Part shown: positions 1-10,504 of the stretch, in pieces
Position numbering within the stretch: position 1 is the first letter of the stretch
How the letters are laid out: each line of letters opens with the position of its first letter
Source of the DNA: Gigantopelta aegis
Lineage: Eukaryota; Mollusca; Gastropoda; Neomphalida; Peltospiridae
DNA: 64,000 nt
Direction: 5' to 3'
NCBI RefSeq assembly: GCF_016097555.1
Contig: NC_054701.1
Coordinates: 3,324,196 to 3,388,195 of the forward strand
Notes under the pieces: generated by a model
What the model saw: only the letters and a program-made list of their open reading frames with translations
Database searches by the model: none
What the model was told of the DNA's origin: nothing
Made by a program: the position numbers and the translations under genes

Positions 1-299
1 ATGAAGGAAATGTGTTTTTAGACTGGTTTTAACATTCTTAATATCAATAAGGATGACCTACTTCACGTTTATAAACACGAAAACAGGTGAATGATTTATT
101 TTGAAATTATTATATAATTATTGATAATTCTAAAAAAATAATAATTGCACCCTTAACAATAAATATGTTGATACTTGATTAACCATTGAAAAAGGAATTG
201 AACTTTAATTCGTTAAAAACTCTGACAACATGACAACTTCCTAAGCATACTTAAGCAAAATACCAAGTGTGCCGATACACCGGACACGGTTGTATATTT
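1..299. other. AT-rich sequence, nothing recognised
   Basis: No coding potential, repeat or RNA gene was recognised here. It flanks the first Tigger-family element. Confidence 0.4.
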
Positions 300-750
300 A
301 AAAGTCAAATGTAGGCTATATCATATATCCTGGCATCATATGTTGTCAATATGATAAGCGAAAATCTAAAATAAAATGAAAACAACACATTGTAAATGCA
401 ATAATACTTTACCTTGGTCAAGTCACATTAGTTAGTGAAGAAAAACAGTGATAACCTCCTATGAACACCAAGTTGTCCGCCGGTAAACAAGATGGGAAGT
501 CGTACAGGTGATTCCGCCATATTTTGACAAGTGTCATATGTTTTCGATACTTTCATTGGCTGTCTATTTTTGTCCATATTATAGCAGCGTAGGGCCTATA
601 CTCTGTGCAATAAGTTACCTCAAATTGTACTTTAGGTATTATAAATCATAAAATATTTGTAACTTGCCGAAAATAATGAATAATTTTCAGAACAATAAAC
701 AGTTTTAAGTGACAACGTATTTACATAATGTTCATTTCACAGATGAATGT

Positions 751-1998
751 TTACTCCTCTTGTTCTTTTTGACAAGGGCACCAAAATTCGGAGTGTCGCC
801 TCACTACTCTAACAGAGGTAGAGAATTTAAGGTGAACTCAATGATTGCATGATGGGTGGGTGCACTGAGCCCAGGACACAAAGCAGAGTGAGACACAGTG
901 TCTGAATTCCTCTGGCTGCATACGTTTGCATTTGCAGCACAGGTCATTGGAATCCTCAGGTTCTTCGTTGGATGTGTCAGAGTCATTAGCAACATGTCGG
1001 TTTGCTTTTGGTCTACTGCTAACTCCTGATGTGCTTGGCATTTGTGAATCTGTAGTAGTGTTACTAGGTCTTGGTTTTGCTGGTTTTCTTTTAGGCAAGG
1101 GCTTTTTCTTTTCCTGCTGTTCTTGGTGTTTTTGAATGTTTTCTAAAATGTCATCTTCAGTGATGGCCTTCCCACCAACAACGGCACTGAGCACTTTTCT
1201 TTTCTTTGTTGGCCTTGCATTTCTTGTAATAACCTCTTCAGCACTTCTGAAGAATTTGTTGCATTGGCTGGGGCTAACATCAGTGGTGACCTTTCCAGAT
1301 TCTTGTTTTCTTGCTATTTTGGTTGAAGAGAACACTGTTGCTGGGAGAAAATTTGATGGCTTCAGGACTCTTCTATTAAAAGGGTATATGCCGGTCTTCC
1401 TGAAAGATGCTTGCAGATTGACAGGAGTTAAGGCAGAACAGTATGCTTTACAAGCAATCTCACACAGGGAATACCTGTCAATTCCTGAAGTTGCATGTTC
1501 CCGCAAATAGGTATGCTTCATTCCATTATAAATTGTTTCAAATGGGCCAAAACATCCAACATCCATGGGCTTAAGAACATGGGAAGTGTGAGCAGGCAAA
1601 ACAAATATTATGATGTTCCTCTCCCGTGCCCACTGAATCAAGGAGATATTTATGTGCGACTTGTGGCCATCATACAAAATCAAGATAGGTTGATCAGATG
1701 ATGCCGGTGGAGCATATTTTGTAAAATGGTCACTTGGATACATCTGAAAGATTTCAGAATTGGACCAGCCTGTTTCACTGACTGTCCCTGCGGTGCCTGC
1801 TGTACAGCCTGAAAGGAGCTCCTGGCGCATTCTTTGTCCCTTAAATACAAAATATGGAGGTACGACCACCCCAAGAGCATTGCCGCACCCAATAACAGTT
1901 GTCGTGTTTGATTTGCCTAATGTCACTGCAACTGGTACTTCAAAACGTGAAGAAACAACAGATAGAGGTTTGTGATTTTCAACAATGCCTTTTTCATC
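751..1998 (-). pseudogene. Tigger/jerky-like transposase, C-terminal part (DDE domain and zinc finger)
   Basis: This is the catalytic and C-terminal half of a pogo/Tigger-type transposase, read on the minus strand from about 1998. Visible features are the second catalytic Asp in LILYDGHKSHI, the third in KPMDVGCFGPF, a basic Ser/Pro-rich linker, and a C-terminal Cys-rich finger starting CCKC. A TGA at 840-838 interrupts the finger where this family usually has Trp. The same frame then continues with VHLKF and further Cys codons to a stop at 753-751. The first catalytic Asp lies in the YNID motif of the other fragment, across the LINE insertion. The host transposon is inactive. The family is certain; the name Tigger versus jerky-like is less so. 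Confidence 0.85.
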
Positions 1999-2003
1999 GA
2001 TGT

Positions 2004-3379
2004 ATTTTTTTATTTTTTTTTAAATAGTTTATTGCCCCAGAAATATGTTATGATAGTGTCAGGGTTGGGGCCCTGATTTCACTACCTTAAAAAGTACATA
2101 GCAAACAATATACTAATATATAAGAAAGGAGCAGTAACAAAAGTGGAAATAAAAAGAAGATTGAAAAGAGAAAACTTAAAATGAAGTTATTGATATACTT
2201 CCAAACTGGCGTCATACTTAAAATTATACACATAACAAAAGTATTAAGTGTCTCAGTTGTGAGACTTAGAATAGTTTATTTTCAAGCCAGAAACGTCTGC
2301 ATATATATCTAATATTTGTAATGTACTGTCCAGGGATTCAGGTGATCCATCTAAAATAAAGGTTGTATCATCTGCATATTGAGATATAATATAACTTTCC
2401 CCATCTATATCTATACCTTTAACGTCTTTAGAGTTTCTAATTAGTATTGCTAATATTTCGGAGCATATTATGAAGATATAAGAGGATAGCGGATCACCTT
2501 GTCTGCATCCTCTTTCTAGATTAAAACTGATAAAAATCCATTTTTTAATATTCTGGACACTGAGTTATTATAAAAAGTTTTTATCCAATTTTTTATTGAA
2601 GATTTAAAGTTAAAGATATCTAAAGATTGTTCAATAAAATGCCAGGAGACTGAATCAAAAGCTTTCTCGAAATCCACTAATACTAACATCTAAAATATTT
2701 AGTGGGTTTCTCCCCTTCTCTCCATTTTGCCCTAGATCTAATGAAATTACCTTTTAACTTATTCCTACGCATTTCTATTAATTCATTACGTTTTGCTTCT
2801 AATAAATCTGAAGTTATATTATTTTCATCTTCTTCGAGTATTTTTATTTCCTCACAATTTTTTTTTTCTAATATATTTTAATTTTTTTTCTTAAATGAGG
2901 AATATGAGATAGTTTTCCCCCTAATTTCCATTAACAGAACTTCTAGAAAAAGTTGATCATTAATCGTAAACTGGATATTCTCATTAGGAATTTGACCTAT
3001 TTTTATAAAATAGTAGTAATATTAAAAAGAGCCCAGTATTTTCACCGTAGAAATAGCTATATAGTAAATACAACGTATACTATAGTATATGATCACCGTT
3101 TAAGCTGTTATACCACATACATACATACATGTACACACATACATACTTACACACATACACACACACATGCATACATACATACATACATTCATACATATAT
3201 ACATAGACCTGTTTGTGCTGCAGTGCACTGGACATATCATTAAGACAAAACTATGACAGCAAAATACTATGAATTGTAAGAAAATGATACATATTTATGG
3301 TTTATCAAACCAGTCATATTTTTTCTTCTGGCCGTTCTTCACTGCAAACACACTACCATTAAAAAAACGTGCTCACTTG
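2004..3379 (-). mobile_element. LINE retrotransposon insertion (5'-truncated, internally deleted), inside the Tigger transposase
   Basis: On the minus strand the sequence encodes pieces of a non-LTR reverse transcriptase. They include a KRNELIEMRRNKLKG segment (about 2880-2700), DFEKAFDSVSW (about 2690-2650), GCRQGDPLSSYIF (about 2510-2470) and QYADDTTFILDGS (about 2385-2345). The 3' end has an AATAAA (about 2033-2028) and an A-rich tail at 2028-2004. The octamer ATCGATGT flanks the insert at 1996-2003 and 3380-3387 as a target-site duplication. A deletion joins KPTKYF directly to the DFEKAFDS segment, and a frameshift lies near 2520-2560, so the copy is dead. The clade (L1/Tx1-like) is only a guess. 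Confidence 0.88.
3100..3212. repeat. (CATA)n/(CA)n microsatellite
   Basis: A run of CATA and CACA units lies inside the LINE insertion upstream of its RT fragments. Confidence 0.85.
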
Positions 3380-3387
3380 ATCGATGT

Positions 3388-3906
3388 TGTATATTGACTG
3401 TGGACTGTTCTTCAGATTGTATTTATTCAGAATGGTTTCCAATTCATTGAAATAGGTATTTACGGTTTCCTCAGATGTCGCTTTTGCACGCATTATTTCC
3501 AGAGATCTCGGTTTTTGTACTTTCAGTTCAGGCAATCTCTTCATAAAACTGTAAAACCACTGTAAAGATAATTGTTTGTCTTCTTTATCTTTCTTTCCGA
3601 TGTAAACTGCAAAATCAGTAGCAATACCTGTGACCTCGGTACGAGTATAGCCATAGCCGACAAATGACATGAATTCAATATGCTGGACTAAAGTCTGCTC
3701 CTCTTCCTGTGACAACAATGCTTCTGGTCCAGACCTGGTGCATTCAAGCTGAATCTTGCCACTCACACGATCATGAAGTGTTGAATATGGCACCGAAAAG
3801 ACTGCGGCTGCTTTTTAAATTGGCATTCCTTCACTGCACACCGATTCATATGCATTTTCCAGTGATTCATAAGAGTACTGTTTGTAATAGGCTTTTGGTC
3901 GGTTAA
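3388..3906 (-). pseudogene. Tigger/pogo transposase, N-terminal part (HTH and DNA-binding domain)
   Basis: This is the N-terminal half of the transposase whose C-terminal half lies at 751-1998. It opens with a psq/CENP-B-type helix-turn-helix (SYESLENAYESV, then VPYSTLHDRVSGK) and ends in YNID, the motif of the first catalytic Asp. A TAA codon near 3813 breaks the helix-turn-helix just before KAAAVF, so no full-length product is possible. With the LINE and one copy of its 8-bp duplication left out of the count, the two halves are in the same frame. The transposase was therefore split by the LINE, not by a frameshift. Confidence 0.85.
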
Positions 3907-3972
3907 TCACAACCTAAAACAAAACAAACAAAAAAGAAGAAATAATTATATATATTTCTTTTCTTCTTTTTT

Positions 3973-3977
<5 letters not shown>

Positions 3978-4056
<79 letters not shown>
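3978..4056. repeat. (TA)n microsatellite
   Basis: About 80 bp of TA repeats abut the left end of the Tc1 element. A shorter TA run (5574-5600) abuts its right end, so Tc1 inserted into a TA tract. Confidence 0.95.
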
Positions 4057-4057
<1 letters not shown>

Positions 4058-5572
4058 TGAACAAAATAAGAAATCTCCGCTAACTTTGCTTTAACATAAC
4101 TTTATGAAAACAAACCGGGGGAATAATTGTTATATATGCATTTAAAGAGTGTTCCATGATGCATCGTTTGGTGCAAAAATCATGGACATAGGTTAACAAA
4201 AACTGGGAGAAATTTTGACCAAGTGTGGTAGGGGTTAAAAAAAAAACCCACCCACTTAATAACGGGTATGACCACCTCTTGAATTGACCACTGCAGTGCA
4301 TTGCAGGCGCATAGAATTGACTAAAGTGTTGATTTCTGCCTGTGGAATATTGTTCCATTCCTGAATGAGTGCTTGACAAAGTTCGTTGATGTTAGCGGGT
4401 GGGTTGGGACGACGCCTCGATCATCTGTCCGGACTATCGATGGGGTTGAGATCAGGACTTTTAACGGGCCAGTCATCAATGAAATCAATGTTATTTGTCC
4501 TAAGAAAATTTACAGTGTCTCTAGCTGTATGAGCGGTGACATTATCATGCTGAAAAATCGAGATGTTGGCGTTGTTATGGAACGGAGGAATGACGTGATG
4601 AGCGAGAATGTCATCGCGGTAACGTTGAGCATTTAAATTGCCATCAATGACGACTAGTGGTGAACGATAACCATGGGCAATGGCTGCCCAGACCATGACA
4701 CAACCCCCACCCCCGAAACGATCTCGTTCAAGAACACAACAGTCAGCATAGCGTTCATTTCTCCTACGGTAGACACGCACCCTGCCATCACCACGTTGTA
4801 AAGAAAATCTGGATTCATTTGAAAAAAGAATGGTATTCCAGCGTCGCCGTATCCAACGAGTGTGTACACGTGCCCAATTAAGACGATTTAGACTATGACG
4901 TTGCGTTAAAATGCATCCGACGTAAGGATGTCGTGCATGTAAACCGTTGTCCCGCAGACGATTACGAACAGTTTGCCCACTGATTCGGTTATTATGAAGC
5001 CCAGGTGTGTTAGCAGCAGTAGCAGTGGCAGTTTGGAATCGATTGTGCAAATGCGTGTTCATGATATAGCGGTCTTGACCACGCGGACGTCCACGATGTG
5101 GCAAGTCGTTGGTGCTTCCTGTCGTTCGAAATCTTACGCGAAGATTTCGTATCGCTCGACTAGAATTCCCAACATGCCTTGTAACGTCTTCTGTCGACAT
5201 GCCAGCATCAAGCATGCCAATCGCCCGTTCACGTAAATTATTGGGTATTCTTGGCATACTAAAAATGCTACAATGTAAAAAACGTTAATTGTTTTACAAA
5301 TTTTAAAGCGTTTTCGTTCACTTGACAACAATGTCAGTAAGACAAGTAAAACAAATTGACCGAATACTACACGGGACATGTCGAACCATGCATGCATGTA
5401 CAAATTGAATTTCACGTTGTCGACGATTAACAGTGCAAAAATAATCGATAAAATTCATGAATCCTGATAATACAGCTCAAGGCTAATACTACCTATATAA
5501 TTTCATTACACAATGAATTCTTTAACACAACAAATACTATATGTACAAATCGGAAGTTTCTTTTTTTGTTCA

Positions 5573-5573
<1 letters not shown>
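4057..5573 (-). mobile_element. Tc1/mariner element inserted in a TA microsatellite
   Basis: The ends are imperfect inverted repeats, CTGAACAAAATAAGAAA on the left and TTGAACAAAAAAAGAAA read inward from the right. TA repeats flank both sides. A nearly full-length Tc1 transposase reads on the minus strand inside. It sits within Tigger copy 1. Confidence 0.9.
4256..5257 (-). pseudogene. Tc1-like transposase, inactive
   Basis: A Tc1 transposase of almost full family length (about 330 codons) starts at MPRIPNNLRERAIGML. It has an N-terminal paired-type helix-turn-helix, the RGRPRG hook between the DNA-binding subdomains, and a DDE catalytic domain. The first catalytic Asp (normally in F-x-D-E-S-R-F) is Asn here (FSNESRF). 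The second Asp is present in FQHDNVTAHT. Around the third acidic residue, after SPDLNPI, a small deletion and a stop codon (near 4420) remove the Glu. Reading then resumes in the same frame through NPPANINELCQ to GGHTRY and a stop at 4258-4256. The protein is dead twice over. Confidence 0.9.
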
Positions 5574-5604
<31 letters not shown>

Positions 5605-6334
5605 ATTTTGTTTTTCAATTTTTCAATGTAAATTTTACTACAATGGAATGGTTAAGGTTAAATTTCCTTTTATTTAAAAACAGTGCAAAATAAAATAACT
5701 AATAACCATTTTATCATACTTACTAATATTATTTTATTATTATTATTATTTAAAAGTCCACCTGCAAAAATGACATCAATTTGTACTAAATGTAAATGTA
5801 CACGTGTATAAACCACATATCAACAATGATTAAAAGTAAATGTTGCAGTGAAATGACATAAGAGATAACCTATCTAGCATACCACAAATTTTATGGTTCA
5901 GTATAAGGATCATATGACTTTGACAGATGAAACGTCAACGTAGCAGACGACAACTTTGCATGAATATCTGTTAACTAAATTTTGCTATCTGACACATTTT
6001 ATTAATACCAAAATACTGCATTAATAAAAAGTGGTAAAATGCACAATGTATATGATATTATAATTAAAACTTACCGTTGGTAGCTTGACTCGAAGCATTT
6101 TCAGTCCAGAGAGAAAAAAAAAACTTCCTTGTTTACGTTTTGGCTGTCGGTGACGTCAAATCTTGCACGGTCTCGTGATACACGCAGTTACAAATGGAGG
6201 ATCAAAAACACATGTCGATCGAAATTGTATGATGGTATGATATGCTAGATCGCCATTGTTTGCCAAATGAATCCAGGGGTCATATCTTTTCCATATGATA
6301 AGCAAAATTTAAAAATATAATAAAACAATAATCC

Positions 6335-6371
6335 AATGGCATAACCACTACACCACTGAGGCCGAATAGAA
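6335..6371 (-). repeat. tRNA-like SINE head fragment
   Basis: The minus strand reads GGCCTCAGTGGTGTAGTGG, which looks like an RNA polymerase III A-box head. It is an insertion relative to Tigger copy 1. Only a fragment is visible. Confidence 0.4.
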
Positions 6372-6471
6372 ACAATACTTTGTACATACAATAATACTTT
6401 ACCTTTCTCAAGTCACGTTAGTTTATTGTGAAAAACGGTGAATGCCAAGTTTTCCTAAAATAATAATTTGC

Positions 6472-6799
6472 GGTCTGACTATTTACCCCAAGACACCACC
6501 AAGATACCCCAAGACTCCATAAATATTTTTTTAAATGAATTAAAATGTACTATTTTATAAAATATTTAGTGGAAAATGAAGTAAAAGAATTAATTTTAAG
6601 CCTTAATGACAGCCGATTGCTAAGGGAGATAATTAACTATTTACCCCAAGACACCGTAAGATACCCCCAAGACACCGCCTTTTTACCCCAAGACACGCAC
6701 GATACCCCCAAAACATACACAATACCCCATATATCCCCAAAGCTTTAAAATGTATATAATTATTTTTTTAAAAGTGGTACACATTTTCTTGCTGTTGTT

Positions 6800-6864
<65 letters not shown>

Positions 6865-6950
6865 ATCTATCTATCTATCTATATATCTATATATATCTAT
6901 ATATCTATCTATCTATCTATCTATATCTATCTATCTATATCTATATCTAT

Positions 6951-7004
<54 letters not shown>

Positions 7005-7193
7005 ACGCAGATGTCTTGGGGTAAATAGTCTATTATCTCCCTTAGCAATCGGCTGTCATTAAGGCTTAAAATTAATTCTTTAAGTCATTTTCCACTAAAT
7101 ATTTTATAAAATAATACATTTTAATTCATTTTTAAAAATATTTATGGAGTCTTTGCATGTCTTGGTGGTGTCTTGGGGTAAATAGTCGGACCC
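6472..7193. mobile_element. Foldback DNA element with a microsatellite core
   Basis: Two inverted arms of roughly 180 bp (6472-6660 and 7010-7193) share GACTATTTACCCCAAGACAC at their tips. They flank a core of TA, TATC, CATA and CA repeats (6800-7005). The 10-mer AATAATTTGC lies immediately outside on both sides (6462-6471 and 7194-7203) as a target-site duplication. No transposase is present. A 9-10 bp duplication would fit a MULE-type mover, but this is inference. Confidence 0.85.
6800..7005. repeat. Compound microsatellite (TA)n(TATC)n(CATA)n(CA)n
   Basis: Simple repeats form the loop of the foldback element. Frames open through it are artefacts of the repeat. Confidence 0.97.
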
Positions 7194-7969
7194 AATAATT
7201 TGCATCAAAATCCTCTTGAAAATAAAATCATAAAATGTTTGTAACTTGTAAAAAATATAGAATAATTTTCAAACCAATAAACAGTGTTCACTGTAAACAT
7301 TTACATTATGTTTTTGTCATAGGTTAATGTCTAATCCTCTTATTCTACGTATCAACGGCACCAAAATTTGCATTGCCACCTTAAGTACTCTGACAGAGGT
7401 ACAGAAAGTATATTTTCAAAAAATCTTACTCCACCAAACCACCTTTATTTGTAGTAAATGTTCATGTAAACATGCCCCCCACCATTTTTTACCGAAAAGA
7501 ACTATGCTGTGAATGACAAGAAGTAACCCAACGAGCCTTCCATAAATTTTATTGTTTTGTGTAATGATCACATGGTATATTGTCTAACTTTGGCAGGTCA
7601 GATGCTCGTGTTGCAGACGATAACGTTGTAGGGATTTGTTTTATACCTGGATTTCGCTATGTGAGGCATTTCATTAGTACCAAAATATTGCTTTAGGAAA
7701 AAACCAATGACTTGCACAATATTTATGGTATTATAATTAAAACATAAAAGTTGGCACCTTTACTTGAAGCATTTTCAATATTGAGAGAAAAAAGACACTT
7801 TGTTGTTTATGTTCAGGCTGATAGTGATGTAATATCTCGCATAATCTCGCGATACATGTAGTTACTTCTGCAATAATCCATGGCAATGAGTAGTTCATTA
7901 AAATAAACCTTAGGCAGTTGACAGTGCAGTGAGTGAAGTTTTTAATTTTTACCCACACCTTTTTAAGGG

Positions 7970-8220
7970 GCGGGTTGTAGCCCAGTGGTAAAGCGCTCGC
8001 CTAATGCACATTCGGTCTAGGATCAATCCCCGTCACTGGGCCCATTAGGCTACTTCTCGTGCCAACCATGATTGGTACATGAAAGGCTGTGGTATGTGGA
8101 TGGTGCTTATAAAAAATCTCTTGCAACTAATGGCATTAGAATACTATGTCAGAATAACCAAATGTTTGACATCTATAAATCAGTGTGCTCTAGTGGTGTA
8201 ATTAAAAAAGCACCTAAGTT
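7970..8220 (+). repeat. tRNA-derived SINE, full-length copy
   Basis: The head shows an A-box-like TAGCCCAGTGGTAAAGCG and a B-box-like region around GGTCTAGGATCAATCC. These are followed by the conserved body and the variant tail ending CTCTAGTGGTGTAATTAAA. The related copies in this window share the body motif AAAAGATCCCTTGCTGCTAA. Confidence 0.85.
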
Positions 8221-9413
8221 CTTTTAGCACTTGTTTGCTATGAACTACATACAATTTTGTTTTTCCATGGCATGCTTTTTGCATGTGGACATTTTCTTAA
8301 TTGCAGGCATTGTGAATGTATTTAAAACAAATCGGACACAATTCCATTCTAGTAATCAAAAGTGTATTGCCCTATGAAGTAAATGGCAACATGTTTTGTG
8401 CTTAAAACTCTGTATTGGGGCACATGCTCCCAGACAACACTTGATATCATTACAGATGGGAAATATCTTCATACAAATGAATAGTTTGTAAATTAAAAAA
8501 ATTTAATTAAAAACTCGTTCTTATTAATTAACTCAAACTTATTTACAATCTTCTAAATGGAAAGGAAGTGCCAAAAAATACATCATAATATTTGCAAACT
8601 GAATACAATAATTAAATTCTTTTCTAACAACAGAGAAGTGGAAATAAAAAGAAGAAGAAATTGACGTTATTCTGGCATATGCAAGATCATGTCATATGAA
8701 CCAAATGTTAATTTAACATCCTCCTTTTAAGATAACTTTTACAAGTTTTAGGAGTAGACATAAATGACTTAGTAAAATTAATGGTTTTAAGGCTATGTAA
8801 AAAATATTTTTATTAAGATACATTATTTTTTATGAAAAACCTTACAAATGAATGACAAGCAGACAACAAGATGTTGATTGCACAAACCTTGTACACAAGA
8901 AATCAAATCTCACAATTTCAAGCATAATAGAATTAGGCCTAAACATAGTCCAGTATTATTCTCTTGAATAGGCACCTTTTTTACTGGTCAGATGTGTGTA
9001 ATGAGACCAGATTTGCCAAATCACATTGTCACAATAATTATATGCTTGCAAACAGCTTCACACAGACTAGCTGTAATCATAATCAGAATCTATCAATCAT
9101 CTCCTCAATTTTTCAATGTGTGAGTACTGATCACTTTTTGTGGTGCAAGCAATGGGGGTACATATTGCACTGTAATCACTTTGAGTATATGGGAAAATGC
9201 TTTCCCATCTTGCTCACTGAAATTAGTGCTGCAACGATATACGAGATGTTTCAACAGGTCGATATGAACCGTGGTACAGTTTTGTGTATCGCTATTTTTA
9301 CTCGTTATTGTTTCCTTGTCTCTATTTTATGGGAAAAAGGTAAAAAAACAAAACAGCAACAGCATTTTATTAATTAGCAATGACACAAAATGACAGTTGA
9401 TGAAAAAGTACAT
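8221..9413. other. AT-rich sequence without recognised features
   Basis: No exon, transposon end or RNA gene was recognised. An upstream untranslated exon and promoter of CEP83 must lie somewhere to the left of 10317, possibly in this stretch, but no support was found. Confidence 0.4.
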
Positions 9414-9842
9414 CAGGGATTCTAGAATTTTGATAAAATCCACTAGCCATGGGATGAGTAATTAAACATTTTACTAGGCACGATTAAAAATTCACTAGCC
9501 CTACTTTACTTTAAGTCAATACATTTTTACTAAATAATAGTAATAATCAGATATGTCACCTAAAGAGGGAGATAGAATTTAAAAGCACTAATATTGGGGT
9601 GTTGGGTATTTATATTTACAAAATAGACTTAACTGCAACATTTCACTAAAAAAAAATTACTAGCCGTTGAGCATGGCAATATTAGTTATTTACGTAGCCA
9701 AACATTGAATATCATTAGCCATGGGAGTGGGGCTACCATAATCTAGAAGCCCTGTCTGGCATGGCAATATTAGTTATTTACTTAGCCAAACATTGAATAT
9801 CATTAGCCATGGGAGTGGGGCTACCATAATCTAGAAGCCCTG
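9414..9842. mobile_element. hAT-like MITE
   Basis: The termini are CAGGGATTCTAGA on the left and CTAGAAGCCCTG on the right, an inverted pair starting CAGGG as in many hAT elements. The heptamer AGTACAT lies directly outside both ends (7 of 8 positions match for an 8-bp duplication). No coding sequence is present. An internal 88-bp segment is tandemly duplicated (starts at 9671 and 9759). Confidence 0.75.
9671..9842. repeat. 88-bp tandem duplication
   Basis: Two nearly identical copies start at GCATGGCAATATTAG and lie inside the hAT-like MITE. Confidence 0.9.
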
Positions 9843-9897
9843 AGTACATGCTTTTTGGTCTATGAGATGTTAAGTATTAAAAAAAAGAAAAAGTTTG

Positions 9898-10215
9898 CTT
9901 AAAGTTTGTTTTGTTTAATGACACCACTGGAGCAAATTGATTTACTAATCTTTGGCTATTGGATGTTAAACATTTGGTAATTCTGACACATAGTCATCAG
10001 AGGAAACCCGCTACATTTTTCCTAATGCAGCAAAGAATCTTTGATATGCACTTTTCCACAGACAGGAAAGCATATACCAGGGACTTTGACCTGTTGTGGT
10101 GCACTGGCTGGAACGAGAAAAAACCCCAATCAGTTGAATGAATCCACCGAGGTGATTCGATCCTGTGACACAAGCACCTCAAGCAAGCACTCACCCGATT
10201 GAGCTGAATCCTGCC
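9898..10215 (-). repeat. tRNA-derived SINE, minus orientation
   Basis: This reads in reverse relative to the 7970 copy. The tail part GTTTAATGACACCACTGGAG comes first and the degraded tRNA-like head lies near 10140-10215. It ends about 100 bp upstream of the first CEP83 coding exon. Confidence 0.85.
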
Positions 10216-10328
10216 CCTTGTATTAAAATCATATGAAGAATGTATTAAAATCATGACTTGTAATAATTTACTAATTTATATGACTGAGCTCAACATTTGT
10301 TGTTATTGATCTACAGGAAAAGATCACA

Positions 10329-10504
10329 ATGGCTACAGCCAGCTTTCTGGTAGGGGGCGCCACCCAGAGTCTTGGTTCCCCAGCAGCACAGCAGCTTCCG
10401 AGATTGACTCAGGAAACCGAGCTACAAAAGCTGCTGGCTGACGAACGCCTGCGCAGTGAACAACACAAGACTAACTACCAGCAGCTCAAGTTGGAACATG
10501 CCAG
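10329..10504 (+). CDS. CEP83: CEP83 coding exon 1
   Basis: The exon begins at 10317 after CTACAG, and the ATG is at 10329. It encodes residues 1-58 plus two bases and ends CATGCCAG before GTAAAC. It contains the conserved DERLRSEQHK segment. Confidence 0.93.

Larger units (their letters stand above)
300..6195 (-). mobile_element. Tigger/pogo-family DNA transposon, copy 1, with nested insertions
   Basis: A decayed DNA transposon in minus orientation. It carries a split pogo-type transposase (N-terminal part near 3388-3906, C-terminal part near 751-1995). The outer flanks (about 330-830 and 5700-6195) are both repeated in a second copy at 6230-7870, which sets the approximate limits. A LINE (2004-3379) and a Tc1 element (4057-5573) are inserted inside it. 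The exact termini and terminal inverted repeats were not resolved. Confidence 0.7.
6230..7870 (-). mobile_element. Tigger-family copy 2, internally deleted derivative
   Basis: The left part (6285-6470) resembles 340-480 of copy 1. The segment 7204-7400 resembles 625-820 (the transposase 3' end). The segment 7440-7870 resembles 5760-6195. The transposase coding region is missing, so this is a non-autonomous derivative lying head-to-tail with copy 1. A foldback element interrupts it at 6472-7193. Confidence 0.75.

Noticed and set aside
926..1701. Plus-strand frames opposite the Tigger transposase
   Set aside because: Antisense shadows of the minus-strand transposase; no motif of their own.
6750..7028. 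A 92-codon frame of IYIYIYIY and HTHTHT
   Set aside because: TA/CA microsatellite artefact.
7970..8045. A genuine tRNA gene
   Set aside because: A- and B-box-like motifs are present but no cloverleaf, and the sequence continues into the SINE body. The same applies at 38790 and 60058.
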